From positions 178,652 through 242,651 of the forward strand of contig JAJEKB010021074.1 in the NCBI GenBank assembly GCA_022393335.1: a stretch of DNA of 64,000 bases, written 5' to 3'. The translations under genes were made by a program, and so were the position numbers. This stretch comes from Macrotrachela quadricornifera (Eukaryota; Rotifera; Eurotatoria; Philodinida; Philodinidae). The notes below the pieces were generated by a model. It worked only from the letters and a program-made list of their open reading frames with translations, searched no databases and was not told the DNA's origin. This document shows, piece after piece, positions 12,006-24,362 of this stretch (position 1 is the stretch's first letter; every line of letters starts with the position of its first letter).

Positions 12006-12464
12006 ACTGGAATCTTACATCCTCCAATCAAATGAAACTACCACTGGTTTTTCTAATTTTACCTAAGAGATTTTTATAAAACTTAATTCGACTTTTTCCG
12101 ACGAATGAACATTACTCGAATAGGATTGAAAAGTGAAAATTCGAACCAAATAGATCTGTCATCCCTATACTAATCACGAAACAATTCAATATCAAGCATA
12201 AAATCATTATAAAATAAAGATTTTTATGTCGGATAGATCCAAAGTTGCAAAAATTTTGTTGATAATCTCATCAGAAAACATTACCAGACTGGAAAAGTAC
12301 GGATCCCATACTACTATTGAGTATTATGATGTGGGCATAGGTCAAACTTAGAAACGAACCGGCCAGTTTTTATCGGCTTTTTTATCATTTCTAGTAGATC
12401 AGTTTTCGATGCTATTTTCAAATTGGATATTAGTTTTGATTTACACTAAGACTTTATTAACAGA
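12006..12464. other. 3' flank of the uridylyltransferase gene
   Basis: The likely 3' UTR contains ATAAAATAAAG around 12210. No further gene is seen before the inverted repeat at 12465. Confidence 0.4.
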
Positions 12465-13085
12465 AAAAGACTCATTACTATTATCAGAATTTTAAAAAAA
12501 GGCTAGGGGGTAAAATGCTTATAAATTTTGAAAGGAATGTGCTAGAGAACTGCGGTTTTCACCGTTAGAAAGCGGAGATCAAGGCACATCGAACTGTATA
12601 ATAAAGATTTTTCTGACATAGTGTATCATGGTTTTATCTCAATTATTAAAAAAAACGATGCTATAAAAAGTCGAAAAAATTATCGTTTTCACAAAAAATT
12701 GTGAAAAAAGTGTTTTTTCCCCCAAATTTGTTGAAAAACTAGATAGAAGATAACAGTAAAATGAATATAACTCCTGAACTGTAAAAGATACAAACGTGGG
12801 GTTGGTGTAAGATTGTAGATCTGGATCTAAGCTATCGATTTCACTGTGAGGAAATTAAAACTAAACATATTTTCAGAGAATAGGAGCCTCAACAAGCTTG
12901 AGTTTGAACATTCACCAAAATAAACTGTATCTGATGGCCCGGTTTTCCCATACTGTTACGTGCCGTGTCAAGCTCTATCCAATGGTGAAGACAGCAGGTC
13001 TATATTACCTTTCCTTCAAAACTTATAAGCATTTTTCCCACTGGCCTTTTTTTTTGAATTCCGATAGTAGTCAAAAACAAAAAAA
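12465..13085. repeat. Diverged inverted-repeat element
   Basis: 12465-12615 pairs inversely with about 12935-13085. Left AAAATGCTTATAAATTTTGA matches the inverse of right TCAAAACTTATAAGCATTTT. The matches continue through CTGCGGTTTTCACC and its inverse near 12975. The copies differ at many bases, so this is an old insertion. The 69-codon open frame at 12898-13107 is part of the right arm. Confidence 0.6.
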
Positions 13086-13860
13086 TCGTACCCTCAGTGA
13101 AATTTGACTAGAAATTTTCATAGTGGCCATATTTTTTAGACCTTAGGGAGTATACAGTTTTGTAGCTTTTAAAAAGTGCTATCAAATGAGCTAGACTAGA
13201 ATTTTGTTTGCTTCAATTTTTACGATAAAATATTTGTTGAAAAATAGAAGTTGATGGTAAATATAGTACCTATATTAACAGTGTCTAAAAGTATATCAAT
13301 TCTTCTCCTCACTAAATCAAGCAATCACTTGTTAATTCAGACATAGAATTGAAGGCCAAATTTAAAAGCTATCAAATAATTAATTTCACAACTAGTTTTT
13401 TCTAATCAGTTTACTCTAAAATCGAATCCACTGTGATAGGAGTCGATTATTGAATTTATGACCAAAAATGCATTACTTTGTTAATAGTAATTTCCTTTGG
13501 AAATTCAACGAAATCTTTATTGAAATAGGATCAAAATACTAATTTCAATACGTTCTTTCACCTGATATATGATTCGATGGGGGTAGACCGAAAAAAGTCT
13601 TATCGGTCGGTTTGACTTCTTATGTGCCCTCTCCTTTCAAGCGATATCATCTTATCCATTCGGAAAATATTCTGAAATAATTTTAATTCATCTTTTTTAT
13701 AATTATTTGTTAAATAATATCGTTTTCAAAAATACCTACTTGCGATTCTTTATCATAAACATTATTCTTATCTTTGTATGATATAAAAGTTTCAGTTTAA
13801 CAGATTCATATTTCGGTTTTTTTCTCATATATTCGATAAATATTAATTATGAATTCAGAT
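13086..13860. other. Intergenic
   Basis: AT-rich with no gene. The segment 13809-13855 (ATTTCGGTTTTTTTCTCATA then ATTCGATAAATATTAATTA) recurs almost exactly at 33132-33178 elsewhere in this window, so it belongs to a dispersed repeat. Confidence 0.5.
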
Positions 13861-13863
13861 CAA

Positions 13864-14408
13864 CATCAATTAATATTAAGCTGCATTTTCCATATTATCA
13901 TGAAATTTATCTGGATATTCTGAATATAATAAAAACATATGACAAACAAGATCTGTACATTGAACAGCTATTGTTATAAGAAAATCTTTACCTACAGATG
14001 ATACTTGATGAATTTCACTCATTTAATAAAAACCTTAACATTATTTCAATAACATCCCAAAGAATATTTCCTTGTTTTTCTCCTAATTTAATAAAAAGAT
14101 TTTTTTTCTAAAAGAGGTTGTTTTCAATTTTCATCATTATCAAGAAGAAATGTTGCAAGAAATGGACATAATGCATTTGTAAATTGATCCAATGATTTTC
14201 CACATTTAGGTAGATTAATTAATGTTTCACTATCACATATTAAATCTCTACTCATTAATGAAACTTTTCCTTTAAATATAATGACTTCAGTGCATATAAT
14301 ATGTCGATCGATATAGTCTAAAATCAAAAGTATATCAATATTAATTGAAAATAGTTCATATAAAATTAATGATCGTATTCTATTTTTTATATGATAGATG
14401 TGATACAA
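13864..14408 (-). pseudogene. Decayed coding region of unknown family
   Basis: Three consecutive protein-like stretches lie in different minus-strand frames. A 94-codon frame runs 14408-14124 (with INLPKCGKSLDQFTNALCPF, ending LLDNDEN). A piece reading LGEKQGNILWDVIEIMLRFL lies at about 14085-14025. A third piece starts MSEIHQVSSVGKDFLITIAV and ends in a stop near 13880. The shifts are not explained by plausible introns, because an acceptor at the first junction gives a stop. I read this as the 3' half of a gene disabled by frameshifts. No family was recognised. A short intron missed by eye remains possible. Confidence 0.4.
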
Positions 14409-16290
14409 TTTTTATTTATACAAATTTTTAAGATATTATCTTTAGTCAGGATACAAATATAAAAACTTTTTTGATAAGTGTAGAAAAATATTAGGTAATA
14501 ATTTTTTAGAAAACCATTCAGATTTTTAAAAGTCCTTTCATAGACATTTGTTTTAATATGATTTCACAAAAATAAATCTAATAATATTAAGTATAACGAT
14601 TATAAAGTTCATAAGATTGGTTTATCTTTTTAGAAGTGAAATATGTTCCAGAGATGTGTTAGTGTATACTATTTCACTGGAAAATCATTTTCTTTTTTAC
14701 TTAATATTTACGAAATTAGGTAAAATAAATTTTAGAATATATCAAATTTAACTTTGTTCATTATTAATTATCAGTGACATAGGAGTTCTTTTAAGTATAA
14801 ATGTGAGATTATATTTATTAATTAATCTAATGGATAAAGCTATGAATAATTCAAATAATTAAAAATGAATTGCTGTATAATGTTTTTCTATATATATAAT
14901 AGAAAGAGATTAATTTTTTTGATATATGAAAAACTATTTAATTCATTGTATATTGTATCAAATAAACGAATTGTATTTAAAATAATAAGAATAAGGATTA
15001 GAATATTAATATTTTTAAAAAGAAAAGAAACTAAGGGAGAATTTATAGGTTAATGAAAAAGTAAAGAAAAAGAAATGTTTATTAAAAATTAACTTTGAGA
15101 TATTTTTAATTAATATAAAATATTTTCAATTTTCTTTTTAATTATAAAATTTTTATTGATAATTGGTTAATAAAAATCTAATAGTTAGTTTTTATTTTTA
15201 AATCTAACTAGATAAATATTTACACAATCATTATGAAATAAATAATATTTATTTACGATCTAATATATGCAGCATAGTTGATATGTCATTCTTGATTTTT
15301 CTTTTCGTTCTTTACATTCGTCATTATATTATATAAAAAAAATCACCGATAGTACATGTGTGCTTTTTTTGCATCGTGTATGGTAGTTCTTTTTTTCTTA
15401 TTTGTTTATATAAATATAAATACTTCCGATTAGTAATTATCGGTAAGTACGATTGAAATGCACCTAAAAGTCGTTTGTAATTTTGATAAGTAAGAAGGTT
15501 ATTTTAATACTTTATGATATTTTTTTTTTAATTATATTGTTGTGTCTTTAAAGCAATAAATGTTTTAATTTATATTCTATGTTGTTTTTATTTTATTAGA
15601 ACAAAAATAAAAAAAAATACTAAATCCATTGTTTAGATAGGAAAATTTGATAAAAATATAAACGTTAAATCCGAATGGAGATTTTCTTTTAATAATAAGA
15701 AAACTATTTTAACTGATAAATTATTCTTAAATTTCGACCGTATGCATAAGGTGGATCTCACTAATTTATGAGAAGTGTCAGAAAAGTAAATACACTTAGC
15801 TTCTTTGTTTATTAATATTTTAGTTTATAATACGGTATATACCAAAAAATTAAATGGAGATGTTTCAATATAAAATTGCACTAAATCTTATTCGTGATGT
15901 TTGCCAGAACGAAGATCAAGAAACATAGATAAAAGAAAAGATATCATCCTTATTAACATATAACCTAATATGACCAATTTTCTTTAATGGATGGGGATGA
16001 TTTCAATACGCATTTGTGAACAAAACTCATTTGAAAGAATATTTTCTTCACAAAATATCGCGTTTTGAAATTAACCTATGTCGAGAGTGAGATGTTCTCT
16101 AGGTTAAAATTTCATTATTTTTTTATCTCATTCAAATATATATTATACAGAGTAATAAATAAATATCTTTAAAATACTTTTTATTTATTTATAATATATA
16201 AATTAATATTAAAGAAAAAAAAAAGAACTTCTTCATCAATTGAAATGATATAATAAAAACATGTATTCATCATTTTTCTTTTTGGTTTTT
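14409..16290. other. Very AT-rich intergenic stretch
   Basis: Long A/T runs with only chance open frames, such as 62 codons at 14865-15053. No repeats with clear ends were seen. The last 50 bases form the pyrimidine-rich acceptor region of the next gene. Confidence 0.5.
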
Positions 16291-16292
16291 AG
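16272..16292 (+). promoter_or_regulatory. Splice acceptor just before the monooxygenase start
   Basis: TTTTTCTTTTTGGTTTTTAG ends four bases before the ATG. Bdelloid rotifers use spliced-leader trans-splicing, so this may be a trans-splice site; a cis 5' UTR intron is the alternative. Confidence 0.45.
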
Positions 16293-16295
16293 AAA

Positions 16296-17975
16296 ATGAC
16301 AAAAATGAATGACGATTATCAAAAGCTTAATATTGGAATAATTGGAGGTGGTTGTAGTGGTTTAGTTACATTAAAAGAATTAACAACTGAAGGACATCAA
16401 TGTGTTGTTTTTGAAAAATCTGACTCTCTCGGTGGTTTATATAGACAAGCATATGAAGAAGGAATACTTGTATCAAGTCATTTATTAACAATGTTTGGTG
16501 ATTTTATTGGAAATGATGAAAGTATATTAGAAAAACCACGAATGTTATCATTTATTGAATATTCAGAATATTTAAATGATTATGCTGAACATTTTCATTT
16601 AAAAGAATTTTATAAATTTCAAAGTGAAGTTAAATCATTATGGAAAGATTCTTCAGATAATAAATGGAAAATTCGTGTTGATAATGATAAAGAAATATAT
16701 TCATTTGATCGTATTGCAATATGTACAGGTGTTTATGGAAATATAAGTATGCCAAATTTAAAAAATGAAAATTTATTTCAAGGAAAAATTAGACATTTGA
16801 AAGATATAAAATTCTATGAAGAATTTATTGATAAACATGTTTGTATTGTTGGTAGTGGAGAATCAGCTAGTGATATGATATTAGCTGCTGCAAAATTAGG
16901 AAAAAAAGCTTATTTATCAATAAGAAATGATCATGGATTTATTGTTCCACGATATATTCATGGTGATCGATTTGGTCCAGCTGATTTAGATACATCACGT
17001 GTTCATCATTCAATTCCACGTGCATATGGTATTTTACATACATATGTTGATATGATTAATAGTTTAATAAAATCATATTTAAAATGTCTTATTTATCAAA
17101 AAGGTCAATCAACTGAATATGATTTAATAAGAAGAGCTGGAATATATATGAATTTAAAACAAATAAAAACAAGTAATGTTTTTAATACATATGGAACAAA
17201 AAATTCAAATTTAGTTGAAGCATTAGTTAAATATAAAGATAAATGTAAAAGAAAACCAGGAATAAAAGAATTAAAAGAAAATTCAATTCTATTTGAAGAT
17301 AATACAGAAGAATATGTTGATGAAATAATGTGTTGCACTGGATTTAAAAATTCATTTCCATTTATTGAACAAAGTAATGAAGCTGATTCAGATTTAAAAA
17401 GAATTGCAAATGAATCGAAAATTTCACATAATTTATATAAACATTGTGTACATCCAGATATTGGTGATGAAATTTTTTGGATTGGTTTTGCTCGACCTGC
17501 ATTAGGTGCTATTCCACCATTAATGGAATTACAAGCACGATGGTTTGCTTTATTATGTTCAAATAAATTAAAATTACCATCAAAATCAGATATGGTAAAA
17601 CAAACTGAAAAATATGTTAAATATTTAGAATGGCAATTAACACCTTATCGAGTTAATCGACTTACTAATTTAACTGATTATTTAATTTATTCAGATGATT
17701 TAGCAAGAACAATTGGATGTCGACCAAATTTTACAAGAATTTTTTTTACAGAACCAAAATTATGGATAAAATTAATGTGTGGACCTTTATTAAATGCACA
17801 ATATCGTTTAACTGGTCCACATGCTAAACCAGAACAAGCAAAAACAATTATTTTAAAAGCTAAATGGGTTAAACAACCAAATATTTTATATTTTATTATG
17901 TTAATTTGTTATGCTTTTTTTTGGTTAGTTTTTGGTATTGAATCATGTAAACCTGCTGCATGGTATCCTCTATAA
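16296..17975 (+). CDS. Flavin-containing monooxygenase-like protein, single exon
   Basis: 559 aa. The FAD-binding Rossmann motif IIGGGCSG is at residues 15-22. The FMO signature FxGxxxHxxxF (FQGKIRHLKDIKF) is near residue 160. The NADPH-binding motif VGSGESASD is near 184. A CCTGF motif near 346 matches the family's ATGY segment. A hydrophobic tail at about 528-550 suits an ER-membrane anchor. FMOs oxygenate soft nucleophiles (N or S atoms) of small molecules using NADPH and O2; the substrate cannot be told from sequence. Length fits the eukaryotic family (about 530-560 aa). There is no intron in 1.7 kb, unlike most neighbours. A pyrimidine tract plus AG ends at 16292, four bases before the ATG, consistent with a 5' UTR intron or a spliced-leader acceptor. 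The start is the first ATG of the frame, which also lies just ahead of the Rossmann fold. Confidence 0.88.
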   Translation: MTKMNDDYQKLNIGIIGGGCSGLVTLKELTTEGHQCVVFEKSDSLGGLYRQAYEEGILVSSHLLTMFGDFIGNDESILEKPRMLSFIEYSEYLNDYAEHFHLKEFYKFQSEVKSLWKDSSDNKWKIRVDNDKEIYSFDRIAICTGVYGNISMPNLKNENLFQGKIRHLKDIKFYEEFIDKHVCIVGSGESASDMILAAAKLGKKAYLSIRNDHGFIVPRYIHGDRFGPADLDTSRVHHSIPRAYGILHTYVDMINSLIKSYLKCLIYQKGQSTEYDLIRRAGIYMNLKQIKTSNVFNTYGTKNSNLVEALVKYKDKCKRKPGIKELKENSILFEDNTEEYVDEIMCCTGFKNSFPFIEQSNEADSDLKRIANESKISHNLYKHCVHPDIGDEIFWIGFARPALGAIPPLMELQARWFALLCSNKLKLPSKSDMVKQTEKYVKYLEWQLTPYRVNRLTNLTDYLIYSDDLARTIGCRPNFTRIFFTEPKLWIKLMCGPLLNAQYRLTGPHAKPEQAKTIILKAKWVKQPNILYFIMLICYAFFWLVFGIESCKPAAWYPL

Positions 17976-19487
17976 CATTATTAAATAATAGATGGGATAA
18001 TTTTAATATTCATTTAGTTTATACATATTATGCTTTTTGTAATCTGATAAATAAAATTTATAAAATTGATGAAAATAATCATCAAGAGTGTACGACTTGC
18101 CAGCGTGAATACTTGAATTACTCGAATTGGTACTCGGCCATTTTTTGTATATTGTTATAGTTTTCGTGTACTACAGCGAGTACTCATATTAGATGTTTCT
18201 TCAAGACTTATTCGTAGACAGAAAAACGTAAATACTCTATGTGATACTCATCTTTATTTTTTTCAGAAGGTTTAACAAAGCACTTATGCACTAACATGCA
18301 TAGTATTAGAATAAAATGAAGTAATTATATGAAAAATAGAAAAGAGTTACTGAGACAGATAAATAGTTTTTTCAGATTGATTGTGACTATTAATAAAACA
18401 AAAATTGAATAATAATTTTTGATACAAATCAATTAGAATTCAATGTACTGAGGATATGTATATCAAATCAAAAAGAATTTTTTAATTTTTATTTAGTTTA
18501 CATATTACTAAGTTCAATCTAGTTATGTATAAAATGTAATTTTTTTATAACGACTTATAAAATACGTTTATTGCTATTGTATATTTTAATTTCAGTAATA
18601 ACTTTAGATGCTCCTTCTGACTGATGTTTTAGCGTTCTTCATACTTATTTTTTTATCTTCTAAAGATGAAAATTTCTCTCTATGCTCCATAGAACAAAAA
18701 GATTCACATCATTTAACACATGTGTAATTTTTATTTTTTCTTTGTTTCCTTTGAAGTTTCATAATGTATGACTATATTTTCTGTTGTTAGTTATATATTT
18801 GAATAAAATAGATGCAGTACAACAGTACTAAATAGAATATAAATCTATGATTATTTCAATAAACTACAAGTAACGTTCGTCGGTTCGATTCATTTAGCTC
18901 TCGACTATGTAAAGCAGAAACATTTTTTGCATGTGTCAATGTGGGAAGAATTGATCTAGCAAATTTATACAGATAAGCAATTCAAATGTCTTTCCTTAAC
19001 TCGTAACATTGGAAGAAAACTACTCGATCTCTTTTTTTTTAATTTTTTGGGATATAACGTTTTTTATTAAAAACTTATAATATTATAAGTATTAACAATT
19101 ACATGTAAATTTTGTAAAAGAGAGAAAAACGCAATTGTGTTTCTGTATATAGTTTATCTAGTCTTTCGATCTCACGAGGAAACCCCCCGGAGTACCTAAC
19201 GCCGATTTGCTTCATTCACACGTTGCTTGATAGAGGGTATCGAGATAGGAAAAAAACCGCTAGAAAGTATTTCTGATTAGTCAAAAATTCTTAGTTAGGA
19301 CCACAATTTGGTGCTCTTGAAGAATATGGGCTTAGAATTTTTGGTCTGTTTTTGTTCGAAAGTAGTGAAATGATCTTCGACAAGTCCAAAAATTTAATTT
19401 GGACAGAAATTTTTTCCGTACATTTTTGTATTTCGACGTGCAATTCGAAAACTAAAAGTTAAGATGCTTATTTATATATGAGCATGT
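17976..19487. other. 3' flank and intergenic
   Basis: No gene is seen after the monooxygenase stop. AATAAAATTTATAAAATTG near 18048 may hold the polyadenylation signal. A 66-codon open frame at 17960-18160 overlaps the gene end and is not supported. Confidence 0.4.
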
Positions 19488-20224
19488 ACAGAGTATCTCA
19501 GAAATAATCTACCAAAAAGAAAATCGTTTCTTTCCAATCATATTTCAGTCAATTGAGCTGATTTTTTTGTCTAATAGTAAAAGAGAGTTCCAAGTTTTTA
19601 TTTGTAAAGATAAAGTTTACTAATGATGCTGCAAACAATTACTATTGATTTCAATACCAAATTGAAGCCTTTTCCCATATTGTAAAACAATATAACAACG
19701 TTCTTTATTTAGTTACTTCGATTTTTTTCGTAATTTTCGACTTTAAACGATCCAAATTGTTCACATTTGCTTTATAATCCTTCTTTCGAACGTTTTTCAA
19801 AAAAACAGAGCCAACAATACATTTCTACAAAGCAATTTGTTCCTAGTACAATGAAAATTTTGATAACCGATGAACTGCGAGAGATGGACGATATCATAGT
19901 CTTCGTAGTCATCAAGCTTTACCATATTACACTTCTTTTCGTAAGAAAGCACCCGAACAAATGGTTTAAAATCAAAAACTACGAAAAAAAACTGAAGTAA
20001 CTAAATAAAAAAAACGTTGTATATTGTTTTAACATATTGGAAAAGGCTTCAATTTGGTATTGAAGTCAACAGCAATTGTTTTCAGCATCATTAGTAAACT
20101 TTATCTTTGCGAATAAAAATTTAGAACACTCTTCTACTATCAGAAAAAAATCAGCTCAATTGACTGAAATATGATGGAGATAAAAGATTTTCTTTTTGGT
20201 AGATTATTTCTGAGACACTCTGTA
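19488..20224. mobile_element. Mariner-type foldback MITE
   Basis: Termini read TACAGAGTATCTCAGAAATA and, inverted on the right, TACAGAGTGTCTCAGAAATA. This resembles the TACAGGGTGTCC-type ends of mariner/IS630 elements, with TA at both borders. The inverted arms are about 260 bases (19488-19745, 19965-20224). They share ATTGAAGCCTTTTCCCATAT and TTGAGCTGATTTTTT on opposite strands. The middle 220 bases hold a 77-codon open frame without similarity. With no transposase it is non-autonomous. Confidence 0.8.
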
Positions 20225-20361
20225 AATCGAAAGATACCCTAAAAAATGTACTATTTCAAGTTTTCTATTCTGTCTTTCCACTAGATATCTCAATTTTCGT
20301 TCTTCTTAAATACTTATTTTTGAAAAATTGACTTTTCACCAAAAACCATTTTATGTTGAAA

Positions 20362-20462
20362 GGACCTGTTAAGAAATGCATGTAGCCTTACTTCGATAAA
20401 AGCTACATTTTGTCGGGTAATATCCGCTCGTCAAAACGACGGGCTTCAATAATTCTTAACAT
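20362..20462. repeat. Short element with GTTAAGAA ends
   Basis: TGTTAAGAAATGC at the left and ATTCTTAACA at the right are inverse. Inside are the hairpin words CTCGTCAAAACGACGGGC and TAGCC...AGCTACA. About 100 bases, possibly a miniature element. Confidence 0.35.
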
Positions 20463-22110
20463 TTTTATAAAAAGACTTATAGGGTAAACAAAAATCTGCT
20501 TGCTTGCTCACTGTTAAAAATAATTTTTCATGCGTTTCAAAAAGTACTTCACAACATTTGAACAAAGATACGCACACCATTTCTAAGCCTGTATTCAAAA
20601 AGACCACAAAATTTCGGCCATAACATAACTTTTAACTCGTCGGAAATGCTTTCTAATGAGTCAGGAATGAACAAAATCTTGTCTAAAAACTTTCCGATCA
20701 TCCGTTAGATTTTCAATAGAAGGTTATAACTTTTAGAATCTGATTGAAAATTATATTTACTGTATTTTATTTTCTTCCAAAACACATATGAGCTCCACAA
20801 AATAATGTATGTGTTAAAACGTTTCATTGCAAAGACTAATACACTTTTGTATCAGAAAAAAATACATCTTTCCAAAATTTCACCAGAAAGGAGCTGAAAC
20901 ATCGGTAGGGGAACTGAGCCCTCCTAGCTATCTCCCTCTCTCCTTGGCTCCGCCACAGGTCAAGTCGAGCTCATATTTTGGATATAATACTGACACTAAA
21001 AGGCTTTTTTTTAGATAATTAAATTTAAAACCAAAACTTTTTCTCCGGTCAAATACTTATTTGCTTTTCGGTTTTCTGGCGCACTCTCGCTTAAGATGCT
21101 GTCAATTGTGTGAAATACTTACCATAATCGTTCTGGTTATCCCGTATACAACAATAGTTCGTTTCACGTTTATCTGCAGATTTAGGAGATAAGATGGTAC
21201 TCATACTTTTGAGTTCGAGGTCCATAAAATCTTTCATAGCTTTTTCGAACTATAATGGTTGAAAGGAAATAATACTTTTTCTATAATTAATGGAGCATTA
21301 GTTACATTCACCTCGAGTTTTTGCTCGGCCATTTATATTTATCTAGAGAAACGTATGATAGAAGAAAATTCACAAATGTCAATTCTCTTTTGTGTCAGAC
21401 GTACATTCAGCACATAAGGAGAATAAGAGAGAAAGAAAAAGAATATGTAAGATATTCTGAGATTGAGAAGCACACTTAGAGAGCAAGTTACGTGAAGAAA
21501 TACTACGACTCTGACGTTTCGCTTTGTAGCATATTTTCACACTCCACTTGATCCAGCGTTTTGTTTATCTCAATACTATCATTAAAAAAAAACAATATCG
21601 ATGCCACTGCTTATTCATTGGCCATCAAACGTACTTCTTGAATAAAACAGACGCTTTTGAAAATATTTTGATGAAGTATGAGTTCAATCAACACTAAGGC
21701 ATAAGTAAAAAGTAAAACTTCAAGATTATATTTCTTTTAGGAAAAGCTGTACAATAATTATTTTACAAAAATATGAAAAAAAGAAAGCGTTTGTACTTTA
21801 TTGACCCGGCTACTTTTTTATTCTGTCTGTGAAACATTTTAAATAGTTTTGAAATTTGATTGTTTTAATTTAATACGTAATGTTTTATTTTAAATATTGT
21901 CGATTCTCTTCTTAAAAAAAAACTTTCTCACGCGTATAAAACGTAGACAGCTGATAATTTTTTAATTAACTCATTATCTTATAGTAAATGTAAAAAGAAC
22001 AAAAAGCATTCAATCTATTCATAGAAGTATTTTTAAGAAATACCTATTCTGAGTTAAATTTATTGAAATATCAAAATAAATCTAATAATTACATTGTATG
22101 AAAACATTAT
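20463..22110. other. Intergenic downstream of the first F-box gene
   Basis: No gene is recognised. A GC-rich patch at 20915-20965 (CTCTCCTTGGCTCCGCCACA) differs in composition from the surroundings and looks like a transposon fragment. Confidence 0.35.
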
Positions 22111-24126
22111 TTACAACGAAGGAAAATAGAGATAAAAGTCTTTCGCACCCGCCATTATCACTTTATCATAAAAATTAATATGCTTCACTTTTGCACAGTT
22201 CATACGAGTTGTATTTCTTGTAAAATTTTGTGTAACAGTTGTCAAATGTTCATATTGAACATGAAGCTTGCCAAGACAGGGTAGACATGTATTCACATTG
22301 GAAAGAAATTGTTCCACATAGTCGATATGTACATGAGTGCAGTGAAGTTCGACGAGATGAGAATATTCAATAATTGAAGATATTTCTTCAAGTTTCACTA
22401 ACTCATGTGATCGTTTCTCCTTTTGTGATATTGTATTTCTGATTACCAGACGACTAAGTAATGGAAATGAACGTGAAATCTGAGCAAATAATTTGTGTTC
22501 GAAAGGATGTGAATCGTCGACCATACTCAGAATATGAACATTCATGAATGTACCACCAGGAAAACTGCTCGTAATATGACGCATACGCTCTATATTCAAT
22601 GGAAACGAATAAACATGACATCGGAGCATATAATTATGATGATAGTCGATGTAACAATCGACATGATGTCCTCTTTGAATGAATGTGCGTCGAATATCAT
22701 CAACAGATGGTTCAATGTGTCCAATGTTCCTGACAAAATCGGTAATGATATCCATGGTAAATGTATGTAGATGTGGCATTTGACTAAATATATAGTTATC
22801 CAAATAAGTTCCATCAATGAATGAAGTTCGACCACGAACACTGAGAGATAATGTGAGCTTTTCCAAATGTGACATTCGACGAATAAACGGCACGATTTCA
22901 TTATCAAATTCAGTTGTTGGAAGATATACATATAGTGAAAAACATTTGAGTTTAAGTAAAGTAATCTATAAAATTAAAATTGTATTCAAGATCGAAAATA
23001 ATTTCTTTTTCGTAAATTAAACTTCTACTTTATTAGTCAGTTCTCTATTCTTAAATAGAATACTATTGAATCGCAAGATATTCTCATACCTTTTGAAAAG
23101 AACAGATTATTATATTAGAATAGTTTAAAAAACGACTCAAAAGTTATCAAAAACATATGATTGAGATATATAAGTGAAAAAATAGGTAACAGTTAATTTC
23201 TCTATTTGCTCGAGGAAATCAATAATGACTGAACGAATAAAAAGTAATTTTCTATAGAAATTTAAATCTAATTAGTTTTTTTACCGTATTAATTTTGATC
23301 TTTGATGAAATTCTTCTCATTTTTGATGGATTAACTCTCATCATTACTGGATCATATATGTAATCAAGATTGACAATGAACGTATGTAATTGATTAAGAC
23401 GACCATCAAGTAAATAACGACAATCATCAAAATTGTTCATTTTAATACATAAATGAACAATACTGAATGAAGAAAATGTAGTAGAACATAAACCACTCAA
23501 TAATGATCGAGGAAAAAAATAATTATCATTAACATCTAAATCCAAATACTTTAGATTTGACATTAAGTAAAAAATACAGTTATAAATATCAGTTAGTAAT
23601 TTCATTCGTGATTCATTCAAAATTTCGTCACTAATTTTTACAGTTAGATGTGTAATTTGATGTTTGAAGACATGAATAAATGAAGATTTTTCTAAAAATA
23701 TAATAAATTATTCTATTCCTTAAACATTGACAGATTAAGTAACATACTAAAGAAAATATCAGGAGCCATTTTAATTTCAAGATTGATGAGAGTAAGGTTG
23801 TGTAAATTAAGATAATTGCTAGCATGATAAATACGTTGTAAGAAACATGCTTGAACAGTAAGGCATTCCATCTTGTTTTGAATGCGAGGTAATACATCCA
23901 TACAAAATCGATCAAGTATGCCATCAGTTCTTGTATCGTTCACTTCATCTGATAATATCGTCATTAGATTGACAGATCGAGTGAAATTAACATCACATGC
24001 CACATTATCGAGTTTTTTATTAGTACCCACAAGTGAATATAACACATCGGAACTATGAAGTTTTTTAAAAATAGTAACCAAAATTTCGTCAGGCAGATCA
24101 ACGATACTAACAATTAAATTACTCAT
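22111..24126 (-). CDS. F-box / leucine-rich protein, three exons
   Basis: Exons 24126-23748, 23691-23285 and 22965-22111 sum to 1,641 nt in phase, 546 aa. The F-box is at residues 7-45 (VDLPDEILVTIFKKL then SSDVLYSLVGTNKKLD). After it come repeated leucine-rich stretches such as LMSNLKYLDLDVNDN and MSHLEKLTLSLSV, typical of substrate-binding regions of F-box proteins. By family, it should act as an adaptor in an SCF ubiquitin ligase; the target is unknown. Donors are GTATGT and GTAAAA; intron 1 is 56 nt and intron 2 is 319 nt. The open frame extends upstream to an ATG at 24213. That ATG lies inside the inserted LTR (which starts at 24199), so the start at 24126, directly before the F-box, is preferred. 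Confidence 0.82.
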
Positions 24127-24198
24127 GCTTTTTCTAGATGACAATTTTCTACATAATTCAATATATATAGCTGCGTTTCGATAAAGTTCAATCGTATA

Positions 24199-24362
24199 TG
24201 TAACGGATTTCATCCGTCATTGTTTCTCATGCCGGTCATGAGGTCACTTTTCGGCCACATTACATATCGGTCATATTCTTTCCTCTCTTCGTAGCTATAT
24301 GCACTGATGTTTATGTGTTGTTTCCTCAGTCAATAGACTCACGGGCCTCGTTGCCCGTCACA
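24199..24362 (+). repeat. 5' LTR
   Basis: 164 bases, TG...CA ends. It contains the 27-base block CACTTTTCGGCCACATTACA and following bases that is missing from the 3' copy. Confidence 0.8.

Noticed and set aside
22534..22770. Plus-strand frame opposite the F-box gene
   Set aside because: Shadow of a well-supported minus-strand exon.
24127..24213. Longer N-terminus for the F-box protein starting at ATG 24213
   Set aside because: That ATG lies inside the inserted LTR; the ATG at 24126 is directly before the F-box.
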